A stretch of 64,000 bases of DNA from Bathymodiolus brooksi (Eukaryota > Mollusca > Bivalvia > Mytilida > Modiolidae), in NCBI GenBank assembly GCA_963680875.1, contig OY804588.1:80252829-80316828 (forward strand), read 5' to 3'. Positions 13,801 to 21,520 of this stretch are shown piece after piece. A model generated the notes under the pieces. It had not been told where the DNA came from and searched no databases. It saw only the letters and a program-made list of their open reading frames with translations. Within the stretch, counting starts at the first letter, position 1. Each line of letters starts with the position of its first letter. The position numbers and the translations under genes are program-made.

Positions 13801-15202
13801 TGCATACGAACATAATGGTTTTGTTGCAAGATGGGAGCAAGATTAGCATTTTTCTGCGATTAGTTTACACGTAATAATGGTGGAAATATATAGAATAATA
13901 AACATTGTAGACAGCTTAGTAAGACATAAATGATTCGAAATTAAGTCAAGAATATATTTTTTTAAATAGGACCCTGTGTATATGAGGATTTAAAAAAAAT
14001 ATCTATGTTCGTTATGTTCCTGTGGAAACAATGTAATTGTGTATGGTATGATCCCAGTGAGGACAATGATTTGAATATAAAACTTATATAAATGGAGGTT
14101 GGAAATACGAAGGTATTGAAGGACAACCCTGATTGATAAGATACATCCATTCTTTGCTTGGTTTTTTTTGTTTTGTTTTGTTTTGATTTGTTTTTTGTTT
14201 TTTTTTGTATTATTGTATTTTTTGGGGGGGGGGGGGTTTGAGGAATATGTCATTTCCATGAAAATATTTGAATACATTTTTGGGGAAAAAAATTATTATA
14301 CTGTATTCATAAATGAGATTTCTAAAGGCAACTATTATCAACCTCTTTGTACCCAAGCAAAAAGGAGTAGAGAGACATACTACGGTCGACAAAACGTTAT
14401 ATAAAACAAAGAAAAGTTGCATTACACGAACCTCTAAAAACAATCCCGGGGTGAATTATATGCATAAATAATCAGTTTCTGTACCATTAGTGACACTCGT
14501 CGTGTTCATGTTAAACGATGCGAACATTATCTGATATGGGACTTTCGTTGGTTATCAACATACTATCCAACATTACACATGCACAAATTCAAGTAAATGA
14601 AAATCGTTGTTATTGATGTTCTACATATCACAGTCATAGTAGGGTCTTCAACAATGAGAATAGCCCTCATCCTGAAATGGATATGAAACAGCCCCCATCC
14701 TGTAGTTGAGCGGTACTGATTATGTAAATACTACGTTTTATAAATAAAACAATTCAGGAATATTTGCAGATACCAAAGAGGTAACATGAAGCCGTAAGTC
14801 GAAGAAATGCAGACAAGGTAATGATCAAAAGAAAAATGAAGAAAGGACAAACAATGATCTACAAAACACTACACAGACAATAACACATGGAGCAACACAA
14901 ACCTAACTAATAACCGGTCGGGAAGTGAGTTGCTCCAGAAGTGTATAAGTAGTTTCTGCTCCACTAGCGGTACATGTCTTGTTTTTCAACGGTTGAATTG
15001 TGTACCGATAGCATTTAAGAAGTGCATACATGTCATGCACTCACATTCAGACGAGCGAATTTTGACTTACCTTCTTCATGTCAAACTCTGCCTGTGAAGC
15101 TACTTCTGAAAGCTTTGTTAGACATTCCTTCTCTTCCAACGAAGCCCCTGAACAATAACTAAACAACAACGCTAAACACAGTGTTATGCCAACCACTGCC
15201 AT
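1740..15202 (-). CDS. Gene B locus: secreted multi-lipocalin protein, 5' part (11 exons visible)
   Basis: Gene-level entry; the exons follow separately. They join in one frame as complement(15071..15202, 12544..12671, 10794..10885, 9469..9684, 8332..8376, 7727..7779, 7193..7317, 5856..5941, 4807..5013, 2821..2879, 1740..1861). This gives 421 codons plus 2 nt with no stop. All introns have GT donors and AG acceptors, and phases agree at each junction. The product begins with a signal peptide, followed by lipocalin domain 1, domain 2, and the first two exons of domain 3; the rest lies left of the window. Lipocalins are secreted beta-barrel carriers of small hydrophobic ligands, but the ligand here cannot be read from sequence. 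What is seen: G-x-W, TDY and R motifs and a regular cysteine pattern. Inferred: one transcript containing all exons. Confidence 0.8.
2080..2100. repeat. CA microsatellite
   Basis: About ten CA dinucleotides in the intron between gene B exons 10 and 11. Confidence 0.9.
2438..2712 (+). repeat. SINE family A, near full length
   Basis: Has the full head (GGCCCGGGTGGCTCAATGAG), body and tail, ending in an AATC-rich run. It sits in the same intron as the CA microsatellite. Confidence 0.82.
2821..2879 (-). CDS. Gene B exon 10: domain 2-3 junction, opening exon (type a)
   Basis: Spans 59 nt, phase 1 in and phase 0 out, donor GTAAGA. It reads DKQNCVLKDIPLQESFQMSQ and resembles the gene A exons with C-V-x-E-I-P or C-L-V-D-D-I-P. 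The chosen acceptor (TAGTAAAG) is purine-rich; a better-looking CAG ten bases downstream would break the phase. Only one Cys serves the domain 2-3 junction, as in gene A. Moderate confidence. Confidence 0.6.
2958..3112 (-). repeat. SINE family C fragment
   Basis: Head-side portion only, with CCTGATTCCGAGCCACCCAG, a TTAATGTTGCGTGCTTAGCG stretch and a GGTACTCGAACC B-box region. Ends are approximate. It abuts the acceptor side of gene B exon 10. Confidence 0.6.
4807..5013 (-). CDS. Gene B exon 9: domain 2, motif-2/3 exon (type d), TDY lost
   Basis: Spans 207 nt, phase 1 in and out, with acceptor TGCTTTTAG and donor GTAAGC. The TDY motif is gone (NEFWVSMQSSGDAVVFFC), but the C-x7-C pair (FFC...GRC) and the third Cys (ICQKYDMYVDQ) remain. 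Gene A at 57209-57415 is the same length and reads [11 protein letters not shown] at its end. The change is therefore shared by both genes and older than their duplication. Confidence 0.82.
5286..5303. repeat. TA microsatellite
   Basis: About nine TA dinucleotides in the intron between gene B exons 8 and 9. Confidence 0.85.
5512..5632 (-). repeat. SINE family B fragment
   Basis: Family B has a head reading GTCGTGGTCGTGATCGCATG and a tail like family A (GAAAGTGGCGTTAAACACC). This copy keeps only the tail half, with CCGGAGTACCCGGAG on the plus strand. Confidence 0.62.
5856..5941 (-). CDS. Gene B exon 8: domain 2, middle exon (type c)
   Basis: Spans 86 nt, phase 2 in and phase 1 out, with acceptor TTGCTAAAAG and donor GTAAGA. 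It begins RGKTCSETKVEKYQ, with the c-type Cys. Gene A at 58943-59028 is the same length and reads [14 protein letters not shown]. This near identity across two loci is strong evidence for a coding exon despite its small size. Confidence 0.8.
6245..6420 (-). repeat. SINE family A, 5'-truncated
   Basis: Tail and body are present (TGTTTAACGCCACTTTCAG on plus); the tRNA-like head is missing. Lies between gene B exons 7 and 8. Confidence 0.75.
6537..6905 (-). repeat. SINE family C, degenerate
   Basis: Recognisable by GAGAACAAGTT-like, GATGATGATG and ACTACACCGGT landmarks in family order. Strongly diverged; the limits are approximate. Confidence 0.5.
7193..7317 (-). CDS. Gene B exon 7: domain 2, G-x-W exon (type b)
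   Basis: Spans 125 nt, phase 0 in and phase 2 out, with acceptor TTTTACAG and donor GTAATT. It starts LVGDWHTLIVG, so the G-x-W motif is kept, then an acidic loop (GEGEES) and a strand ending VLYVIKSHQ. The gene A counterpart at 60614-60738 has the same length but GDL in place of GDW. Confidence 0.8.
7541..7670 (+). repeat. Retroelement 3' end fragment
   Basis: Carries the GGTCGCCACCATGACTT coding remnant (Y-G-R-H-H-D) and a shortened 3' UTR ending CTTGAAACCTTTC. It is the same element as at 11713 and 58348. It lies close to gene B exon 6. Confidence 0.6.
7727..7779 (-). CDS. Gene B exon 6: domain 2 opening exon (type a)
   Basis: Spans 53 nt, phase 1 in and phase 0 out, with acceptor TTTTGTAG and donor GTAAGA. 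It encodes VCQKSPNDMGDLSQRNT, giving the opening Cys of domain 2. Gene A has an equal-length partner at 61282-61334 starting VCQNSP, also with a D-N-M-G or N-D-M-G motif. Confidence 0.72.
8332..8376 (-). CDS. Gene B exon 5: 45-nt inter-domain linker with closing Cys
   Basis: Phase 1 in and out, with acceptor TTTTCAG and donor GTACAT. It encodes G-N-C-E-T followed by a Ser/Ala/Pro-rich stretch. The Cys sits where lipocalin C-termini usually carry the last disulphide Cys. The 62196-62240 exon of gene A has the same length and phases and shares CET and SAEP, which argues that this tiny exon is real. Confidence 0.7.
8500..8717 (+). repeat. Retroelement 3' UTR copy (family D)
   Basis: Family D is the 3' UTR of the YxDD reverse-transcriptase element: GAGCAGGAACTGCT..., GTGGGGTTC..., TTTGTCCTT..., then an end near GGTATCTTCAAACTCTTCTT. 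This diverged copy ends GATCTTCAAACACTTCTT. Confidence 0.7.
9149..9183. repeat. Perfect 15-bp inverted repeat
   Basis: Arms ATTGAAAAACACAA and its complement, separated by TGAAA, in the intron after gene B exon 4. It would form a strong hairpin in DNA or intronic RNA. Followed by two copies of AACTTATGATTTTTGAT. Confidence 0.75.
9298..9470. repeat. 32-bp tandem repeat, about 6 units, reaching the exon 4 donor
   Basis: The word TTATCTACC, or a one-base variant, recurs at 9300, 9332, 9365, 9397, 9429 and 9461, i.e. every 32 bases with one 33-base step. On the minus strand each unit repeats the GTAGAT donor of gene B exon 4. The first unit is the donor itself; the others are decoys in the intron. 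Confidence 0.82.
9469..9684 (-). CDS. Gene B exon 4: lipocalin domain 1, TDY/R exon (type d)
   Basis: Spans 216 nt, phase 1 in and out. It has [16 protein letters not shown] (lipocalin motif 2, TDY), then C-x8-C ending DGTC, then ELWSR (motif 3 Arg), and a third Cys in IECTDV. It ends FMVQG, and the closing Cys comes from the next exon. It is close to the 63272-63487 exon of gene A in length and sequence, which marks the two as corresponding first domains. The donor is GTAGAT, and a 32-bp tandem repeat extends from it into the intron (separate entry). Confidence 0.87.
10064..10285 (+). repeat. Retroelement 3' UTR copy (family D)
   Basis: Near complete UTR copy from GGTGCCACTGGTGG to GGTATCCTCAAACTTCTCT, in the intron between gene B exons 3 and 4. 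The 86-residue ORF across it is a by-product. Confidence 0.8.
10794..10885 (-). CDS. Gene B exon 3: lipocalin domain 1, middle exon (type c)
   Basis: Spans 92 nt, phase 2 in and phase 1 out. The acceptor is pyrimidine-rich and ends TTTCAG; the donor is GTAAGA. It has one Cys near the start (HRLCRTAPM), as every c exon here does, and ends TGFFMGKT. It was found by asking for an exon that fits between phase-2 and phase-1 neighbours. The match to the other c exons in Cys position and length supports it. Confidence 0.75.
11713..12300 (+). mobile_element. Reverse-transcriptase retroelement, 5'-truncated and broken
   Basis: The reading KIEKKLTRSFNFTLRYID carries the start of a Y-x-D-D polymerase box, after which the frame breaks. 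Frameshifted remnants of the C-terminal part follow, including LKSSVPKLYGRHH, then the 3' UTR. The domain order resembles retroelements with a YxDD box followed by a basic C-terminal region; I cannot name the clade. It is inserted in the gene B intron between exons 2 and 3, in the opposite orientation to the gene. Confidence 0.75.
12544..12671 (-). CDS. Gene B exon 2: lipocalin domain 1, G-x-W exon (type b)
   Basis: Spans 128 nt, phase 0 in and phase 2 out, with acceptor TTATCTTAG and donor GTAAGT. It opens FAGAWYTHSR, the G-x-W signature on strand A of the barrel, and continues through a strand-B-like stretch ending SVTSGHP. The in-frame join to exon 1 and the canonical motif make this one of the surest exons. 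Confidence 0.83.
13250..13584 (-). repeat. SINE family C, near full length
   Basis: Contains the tail, the ATGATGATG stretch, CCTGATTCCGAGCCAAGCAG and the tRNA-like head (CTAACCATTACAACACCGAT on plus). In gene B intron 1. Confidence 0.8.
14160..14236. repeat. T-rich low-complexity tract ending in a G run
   Basis: TTTTG-type runs followed by about 14 G. ORFs on both strands through here are artefacts of composition. Confidence 0.85.
14766..14990 (-). repeat. Retroelement 3' UTR copy (family D)
   Basis: Reverse-orientation copy running from GATACCAAAGAGG to a GTTTCTGCTCCACTAGC-like segment. Diverged. It lies just inside gene B intron 1. Confidence 0.7.
15071..15202 (-). CDS. Gene B exon 1: start codon, signal peptide, lipocalin N-terminus
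   Basis: Encodes 44 residues from ATG at 15202, ending in phase 0 before a GTAAGT donor. The first 20 residues are a hydrophobic signal peptide (MAVVGITLCLALLFSYCSGA), with likely cleavage after the final Ala. The mature part has the opening Cys (KEC) and ends FDMKK, which joins exon 2 to give FDMKKFAGAWY, a textbook lipocalin N-terminus (FD..K..G.W). This exon fixes the gene start and the protein's secreted fate. Confidence 0.82.
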
Positions 15203-15242
15203 CGTACGAACAATATTCGACTACAAATGAGACAAAGGGTTC

Positions 15243-15256
15243 AATATATATATATT
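15243..15256 (-). promoter_or_regulatory. TATA-like AT tract upstream of gene B
   Basis: An alternating AT run lies 41-54 bases upstream of the gene B start codon on the coding strand. It could act as a TATA box with a very short 5' UTR. AT runs are common in this window, so this is a weak call. An upstream untranslated exon would be an alternative. Confidence 0.25.
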
Positions 15257-15540
15257 CAAATAACTCAGTCAATGGAACACAGGATGGAATTATGAAGTGT
15301 TTGATAATTAAGCAGCTTCTTTTAATACTACATTTTGACACTTCAAGGACATGTGTTAAGTGTAGTGTTCAAAATTGTGCCTAAATATATGTTACAACAA
15401 AATAGTATCATCCGCCCAGTAGTCAGTTCTTAGTCAGTGCTTCGGCGCTGACATTGTTTATTAGATATATTGTTTATCGAAATTTACAGATTATGTCATT
15501 ATTTTTAAAACTAAGGTTCTCTTCCCTCAGGCATAGGTTA

Positions 15541-15690
15541 TTTTAGTTGATTTTCGCTATCCTTTTTATTGCTCTTAGCTTTCGTGCTTCCAAAAGCTTT
15601 TGAATTATTTAGATGTTAAATATTTTGGCTTTGAGTGTATCTGTGCACTAAATTTTGATATCTATGTTTGTATTGCGGAATATTTTCCAT
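15541..15690 (+). repeat. Interspersed repeat family G, 3' end, degenerate
   Basis: Family G ends ...TTTGGCTTTCCAATC..., then GATGAAGGTTATTCCAGAAA, then TTTGATATCTACGTTTTTA. This copy keeps TATTTTGGCTTTGAGTG and CACTAAATTTTGATATCTA. It lies upstream of gene B. Confidence 0.55.
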
Positions 15691-15978
15691 TTGTAATGGA
15701 TTTTGCACTATTTAAAAAAAAAAAGTGGATAACAATAAATGTGGATTACAAATAACAATTAAAACGGATAATGTGGATAGTAATTGCATGTTTTCATATT
15801 TTGTGATACTATAACCTGGATGTAATATTAATTGTGGTTCCGTTACGGTTTTTACAGCGTTTCATTTATAACACCCTGAACAGTTTTACTGGTGAGGAAA
15901 TCCAGAGTACCCTGGGAATCCCAGCAATCGAAATAAATATCACTGACATCATTATGATTTCATACACACGACATGGTT

Positions 15979-16125
15979 CTGGTAAAGAATTCATCAGGTA
16001 CGCTCAAAAACAAATATTTGAAAGGAGGACAATTAAAACGTCTTTGGGAGCAGGGATAAAGGGCTTGAATAGGATAGCCAAATGCGGCTGTGATCACTCA
16101 TGCCTGAAGGAGGAGAGCCTTAGTT
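15979..16125 (-). repeat. Interspersed repeat family G copy
   Basis: Minus-strand copy with TTCATCAGGTACGCTCAAAA and GGATAGCCAAATGCGGCT on plus, the reverse of the family G 3' region. The 97-residue plus ORF over it is a by-product. Confidence 0.6.
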
Positions 16126-16243
16126 GACACAGTGATTATATTATTTAGGAGCTGTATATCTCAATGATACATATATCTAATTGAAACTACCAGATTATCA
16201 CGATCGTGATATATCATTACATTAGTACAGTATATATGTATAG

Positions 16244-16498
16244 GGGTACGTCGTGGTCGTGATTGTATGGCAGTTGGATTTACAACTACATGTGGAATCA
16301 GTGCCCATCACGAGTTATGAGTACGAATCCCGTTCATCACGAGGTGTATTCATTGCAACCTAATGTGATAAAGTTTGTTAGTGACTTACGGCAGGTCGGT
16401 TGTTTTCTCCGGGCACTACGGTTTCTTCCACCAATAACACTGACCGCCACAATATAACTTGCATATTGTTGAAAGTGTCGTTTAACACCATAACCCTC
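16244..16498 (+). repeat. SINE family B, near full length
   Basis: Head GTCGTGGTCGTGATTGTATG, then TGGATTTACAACTACATGTG, body with GCAGGTCGGTTGTTTTCTCC and tail GTCGTTTAACACCATAACC. Intergenic. Confidence 0.82.
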
Positions 16499-16499
16499 A

Positions 16500-17275
16500 C
16501 CCTTATCATATCAAGTGTGCTATTCTAATATGGCACCCTTCCATGGCTATGTAAACAATGCCAATTTAATACACCCGATATATTTTACTTCGCACATTAA
16601 TAGTACTGCATGGACAAATTGTGACAATTAATCTCGAATAGTTTCGTCTTCTTATACAGGACCGCTATACAAATATAGAATAAAAGTGATCTTAAAATGT
16701 TCACGTTGAACCATTATATATTCTTTTGTTCCGGAAAACAATACTAAAAATAACTAACACAGACATTGACTTTGTTAAATTGTAGACTTCCGAATTCTTT
16801 GATGAACGACATTGAAACCTCACTGCTGATTTATTTCAGAATTTTTTAAAAAATGTTCATTGAATTAACCTCTAAAATAAAATACCATCAAGCTACAACA
16901 AAATGGCAGTACCTTAATTGCAACACAGTTTAATTTTCTAACAGATAACGACTGTAATTATGACGGTTGGTAGATTTTGTTATGACATGCATCTCCAAAA
17001 CTGTCTACCTCTCAAAATAATAGTTCTGTTAGAATCAAAATTATTCATGAAAGCCATCGGTCGTATCACATTATGTTTGCTGTATGTTATCAATCGTCAT
17101 CACTCGAAATAATATTTGCTTTATACACTAACGTTTTTCATGTTAAAAATAAACATAGAAACTATGGGTTCCATGAATCATGTCTTAAAGAGTCATCAAA
17201 GATCGCAATATTAATGTAGAGCTTTACATGTTCTTTCTTTGTTCATATTGTTATGGGTGATACAGCGACTAAGAA
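16500..17275. other. Intergenic, no recognised feature
   Basis: AT-rich sequence without a usable ORF, lipocalin motif or repeat that I recognise. Confidence 0.5.
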
Positions 17276-17279
17276 AAAT

Positions 17280-17430
17280 TTGGAGATACAAATATGGAAG
17301 GACAGCTATTACAATGGCTGACAGAAAAGGGAAAAGGACAAACAACGATCTAGATAGCTAAAGGTTGACCAACGTGAACCTCACTAACTAACGCTTGAAC
17401 TCAAATGGTCCGGAAGGGCAAACAATTTAC
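17280..17430 (-). repeat. Family D fragment
   Basis: Diverged UTR fragment with AAAAGGACAAACAACGATCT and GGTCCGGAAGGGCAAACA. Limits approximate. Confidence 0.55.
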
Positions 17431-17779
17431 CGTCCCATGTCAACTTTTAATTGTTTATTTTTTCTAAATAAACTAGAATGTAGTAAATGCTAAGTTCGAT
17501 TCCAGTTCATAATTAGTTGAGGAGGAATTGGTACAACTGCACATTGTATGTTTAATAGTTTCAAAGCTCTCATAAAATTTATAACATGCTCTCTGTTACA
17601 TATAGCTTTTAAAAAGTCAGCTAAGTAAAATTTTAGTGGTGATTTACCATTGATTTGCATATAACCCTATCATATATAATATTTGACCGCTAACCGTTTG
17701 TCGCTATACCTTATAGTACACCATGTTTGATTACCAATTGTTTGTCCTTATACCTTATGAGATATCGTTTTAACCGATA

Positions 17780-17900
17780 ACCGATATTATCGTTGTAGTG
17801 TTTTGAAAATCATTGCTTGCCCTTATTTCCTTTTTATTTTGGTCAATTCGTCCTTCTTCGACATTCGACTTTTGATTCCTCGTTTTGGTTTTACGTACAG
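17780..17900 (+). repeat. Family D fragment
   Basis: Partial UTR recognisable by ATCATTGCTTGCCCTTATTT and TTCGACATTCGACTTTTGAT. Poorly conserved. Confidence 0.5.
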
Positions 17901-18394
17901 TTAAGTTGCACTCGCCGGAAAACAGACCAGAAATGCTCGCCAAAAGGTTCGTTTTTCTACCTATTTCTAAAGCTTATTCAATTTTTTTTTTTTTTTTCGA
18001 CAATGTACGTATATTGTATAAGTATTTATTAATTTGAATCATATCATATAATTACCATACCACAATCTTGTGTCTGATGTAACTCGATGACAATTACTTA
18101 TATATACTACTTAACGTTAAGTGTCCACAAGTGGTAGGACTATCTTAAGACAACTTGACATGTCAGAGTCAACATTCTTGTCGGTTAAATGTTGACCCAC
18201 AAAGCATTCATTGGTATTCTTATTACTTATTTGCCCTCATAATAATAAGCACTTTACTAATTTTTCGCTGTAACTAATGCAGTTTGCTGTATGCTAATAA
18301 ATATATGTATAACGACCCATTTTTTAAGTTTTCTTTCGAATCAATTTACACTTTTTAAAGTTTAGTGCAATTGTGATTTATTTATAAGGAAAGT

Positions 18395-18500
18395 ATAATG
18401 ATACCAAAGGGATAATTAATAGCTGTCATTTAAAGAAGGACATACAATACAATGACCAAAAGAAAAAGGACAAACATAATCTACACAGAAAACTAGTAAA
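18395..18500 (-). repeat. Family D fragment
   Basis: Reverse copy from GATACCAAAGGGATAATTAA through CAATGACCAAAAGAAAAAGG. Only the last 100 bases of the element. Confidence 0.65.
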
Positions 18501-19256
18501 TAAGCAATTAATATCATACTATCATACCGTGATGAACTCATTTTCTTCTTATTTTACAAACATAATGCATTTTCTTTTATAATAATGAAAAGAAGTTTAC
18601 AAAGTGATGGTCACCGATTCCGCCAAAACAAACAAAGGGAGCAATCTCCTTGAAAATTAAAAAAAGACCACCATATATTGTAAGACTATTGAGTTTGAAT
18701 AATTTAATTTAATTAACAATAATAATAATTTCACTACAATATAAATTTTCGTGATCGTATAGTTTTTCAGTTAACAATTCAGAGTCCAAAAAGTCTATCA
18801 AAAACACTTGTTATTTTAAAGTTAGTTCCAAAAGGTTCTGCAATTTCTCTGCTTGCCATCTCCCTATTTATAAGTTCCATCTTTGGACGTAATTTATCTG
18901 GCTGTCATTTGGTCTCCCATTAGCCTTTCGTTCCCCTTTGTTACTCCATAGCTCTTGTCCATAGCTGTCCCAAACCAGTCTCTTTTGATATATATCCTGT
19001 CTCCCCAGCACTGGTATCGCTTACAATTACCCTTGACTTGTACTGCCTCAGGTCCTACACATATTCCCTACATGGTACGTTAATTTCTTAATAGGTGTAA
19101 CCGTGTCACAAATATATTTATGTCTATAATTACACATGTACTGCCTCAGGTCCTAAACATGTTTTAACCCAATTCCTTTTTACTTTAATTTCTATTTTAT
19201 TAATTCGTATTAACAGTCGCTATATTACAATATGACGTTGGAAATCATGGACCACA

Positions 19257-20578
19257 CTAGTATATATCTCTCAGTTGATACGATATCCCAGAGCTCGTGG
19301 TTCCTATCAGGATTTTATATATCTCTCAGTTGATACGATATCCCAGAGCTTGTGGTTCCTATCAGGATTTTATATATCTCTCAGTTGATACGATATCCCA
19401 GAGCTTGTGGTTCCTATCAGGATTTTATATATCTCTCAGTTGAAACGATATCCCAGAGCTTGTGGTTCCTCTCAGGATTTTATAATCTTTCAGTTGAAAC
19501 GATATTCCAGAACTTGTGGTTCCTATCAGGATTTTATATATCTCTCAGTTGAAACGATATTCCAGAGCTTGTGGTTCTAATCAGGATTTTATATATCTCT
19601 CAGTTGAAACGATATCCCAGAGCTTGTGGTTCCTATCAGGATTTTATATATCTCTCAGTTGAAACGATATCCCAGAGCTTGTGGTTCCTATCAGGATTTT
19701 ATATATCTCTCAGTTGAAACGATATTCCAGAGCTTGTGGTTCTTATCAGGATTTTATATATATCTCAGTTGATACGATATCCCAAAGCTTGCGGTTCCCA
19801 TCAGGATTGTATGTATCTCTCAGTTGATACGATATCCCAGAGCTTGTGGTTCCTATCAGGATTTTATATCTCTCTCAGTTGATACGATTTCCAGAGCTTG
19901 TGGTTCCTATCAGGATTTTATATATCCCTCAGTTGATACGATATTCCAGAGCTCGTGGTTCCTATCAGGATTTTATATATCTCTCAGTTGATACGATATT
20001 CCAGAGCTTGTGGTTCCTATCAGGATTTTATATATCTCTCAGTTGATACGATATCCCAGAGCTTGTGGTTCCTATCAGGATTTTATATCTCTCTCAGTTG
20101 ATACGATATTCCAGAACTTGTGGTTCCTATCAGGACTTTATATATCTCTCAGTTGATACGATATCCCAGAACTTGTGGTTCCTATCAGGATTTTATATAT
20201 CTCTCAGTTGATACGATATCACAGAACTTGTGGTTCCTATCATGATTATATATCTCAATCAGTTGAAACGATATTCCAGAGCTTGTGTTTATATCAGGAT
20301 TTTATGTATCTCTCAGTTGAAACGATATCCCAGAGCTTGTGGTTCCTATCAGGATTTTATATATCTCTCAGTCGATACGATATCCCAGAGCTTGTGGTTC
20401 TTATCAGGATTGTATATATCTCTCAGTTGATATGATATCCCAGAGCGTGTGGTTCCTATCAGGATTTTATTTATCTCTCAGTTCATACGATATCCCAGAG
20501 CTTGTAGTTCCCATCAGGATTTTATATATCTCTCAGTTGATACGATATCCCAGAGTTTGTGGTTTCTATCAGGATTTC
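19257..20578 (+). repeat. 55-bp minisatellite, about 24 copies, derived from the retroelement ORF
   Basis: Period 55 measured between successive ATCTCTCAGTTGATACGAT words. Unit differences are mainly GATA/GAAA and TATCCC/TATTCC. Read in one frame, a unit gives YISQLIRY..RA.GSYQDF and then slips by one base, which produces several overlapping ORFs of 60-108 residues. These are not genes. A single degenerate copy of the unit lies within the retroelement at about 11985-12035. At the 3' end the array runs straight into the rest of that element. Confidence 0.92.
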
Positions 20579-21012
20579 CTTGATACAGGGTTGCTGCTCG
20601 CAAGGAAGCTACTGAACCATGTGATGCTCTTCATTTCTTCGAATGTTTTGCGGTCGCCACCATGACTTGGTTGACTGATATGGAATATCTTTGTCACAAA
20701 TGACCATGGATATATTCCACTTGTCGTAAGCATTTCCCGTTCCTTTCCTAATTCATGACATATCACCGTGTTTGTAACTAGATTAACACGACGGGTGTCC
20801 TTAGTGGAGCAGGATCAGCTTACCCTTCCATAGCACCTGAGGTTACCCCTAGTTTTTAGTGGGGTTCGTGTTACTCGATCTTTAGTTTTATGTGTATGTT
20901 TTGTAGATCGTTGTTTGCCCTTTTTCTTTTGGCCTTTGTGTTGTCTATCCTTCTTCGATTTACGGATTCTGATTACCTCCCTTTGGTATCTTTAAAACCT
21001 TCTTAAACCGGG
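20579..21012 (+). mobile_element. Retroelement C-terminal coding remnant and 3' UTR
   Basis: Continues the array as the end of the retroelement ORF (a C-G-R-H-H-D-L-V-D reading, frame broken), then a complete family D UTR to GGTATCTTTAAAACCTTCTT. This copy shows that family D repeats are the 3' UTR of the reverse-transcriptase element. Confidence 0.75.
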
Positions 21013-21516
21013 GATGAACTCTGGTGCTCGCGATGGGTAAGCAGGTTTTGCTTCTTATAAGACACCCGACGTGTTATTCATATGTACCGTCAAGTCTGGT
21101 AAAATCACGAGTTCTATACGCTGGTATGCCTTTTTAAAACACCTTTTACCAAACTCTTCTATCGGAATTGCAAAATTAAATCGCAAAATCGTTGAAGCAA
21201 AATCGATACACCTAACACACATGTACTGTCATTTCAATACAACGTGGTGGGGGTAAATTAGTTTCATGGGCACTAACATTTGTGATGTTTCTATTCTGCC
21301 TTGTGTGTGCAGAAACAACGATGTGCATCACTAAATATTATCAATATATACTTTATAATGATTTTATTGTCAATATATATATACAATTGGATTGGGAACA
21401 GGTTTTTACAACTTACTAGTCCCTCTCCATACAAATACATTAATATATCAACTGGTAATATTTAATTTCAAGCATAAAACACTTAATTGTCTGACATGTA
21501 TGAAATACATCACATA
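21013..21516. other. Intergenic spacer before the satellite
   Basis: No supported gene or repeat. A 61-codon plus ORF at 21071-21256 has no recognisable features. Confidence 0.5.
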
Positions 21517-21520
21517 GAAG

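Noticed and set aside
19352..20665. Several plus ORFs of 60-108 residues with YISQLIRY repeats
   Set aside because: They are frame-slipping readings of the 55-bp minisatellite derived from a retroelement ORF.
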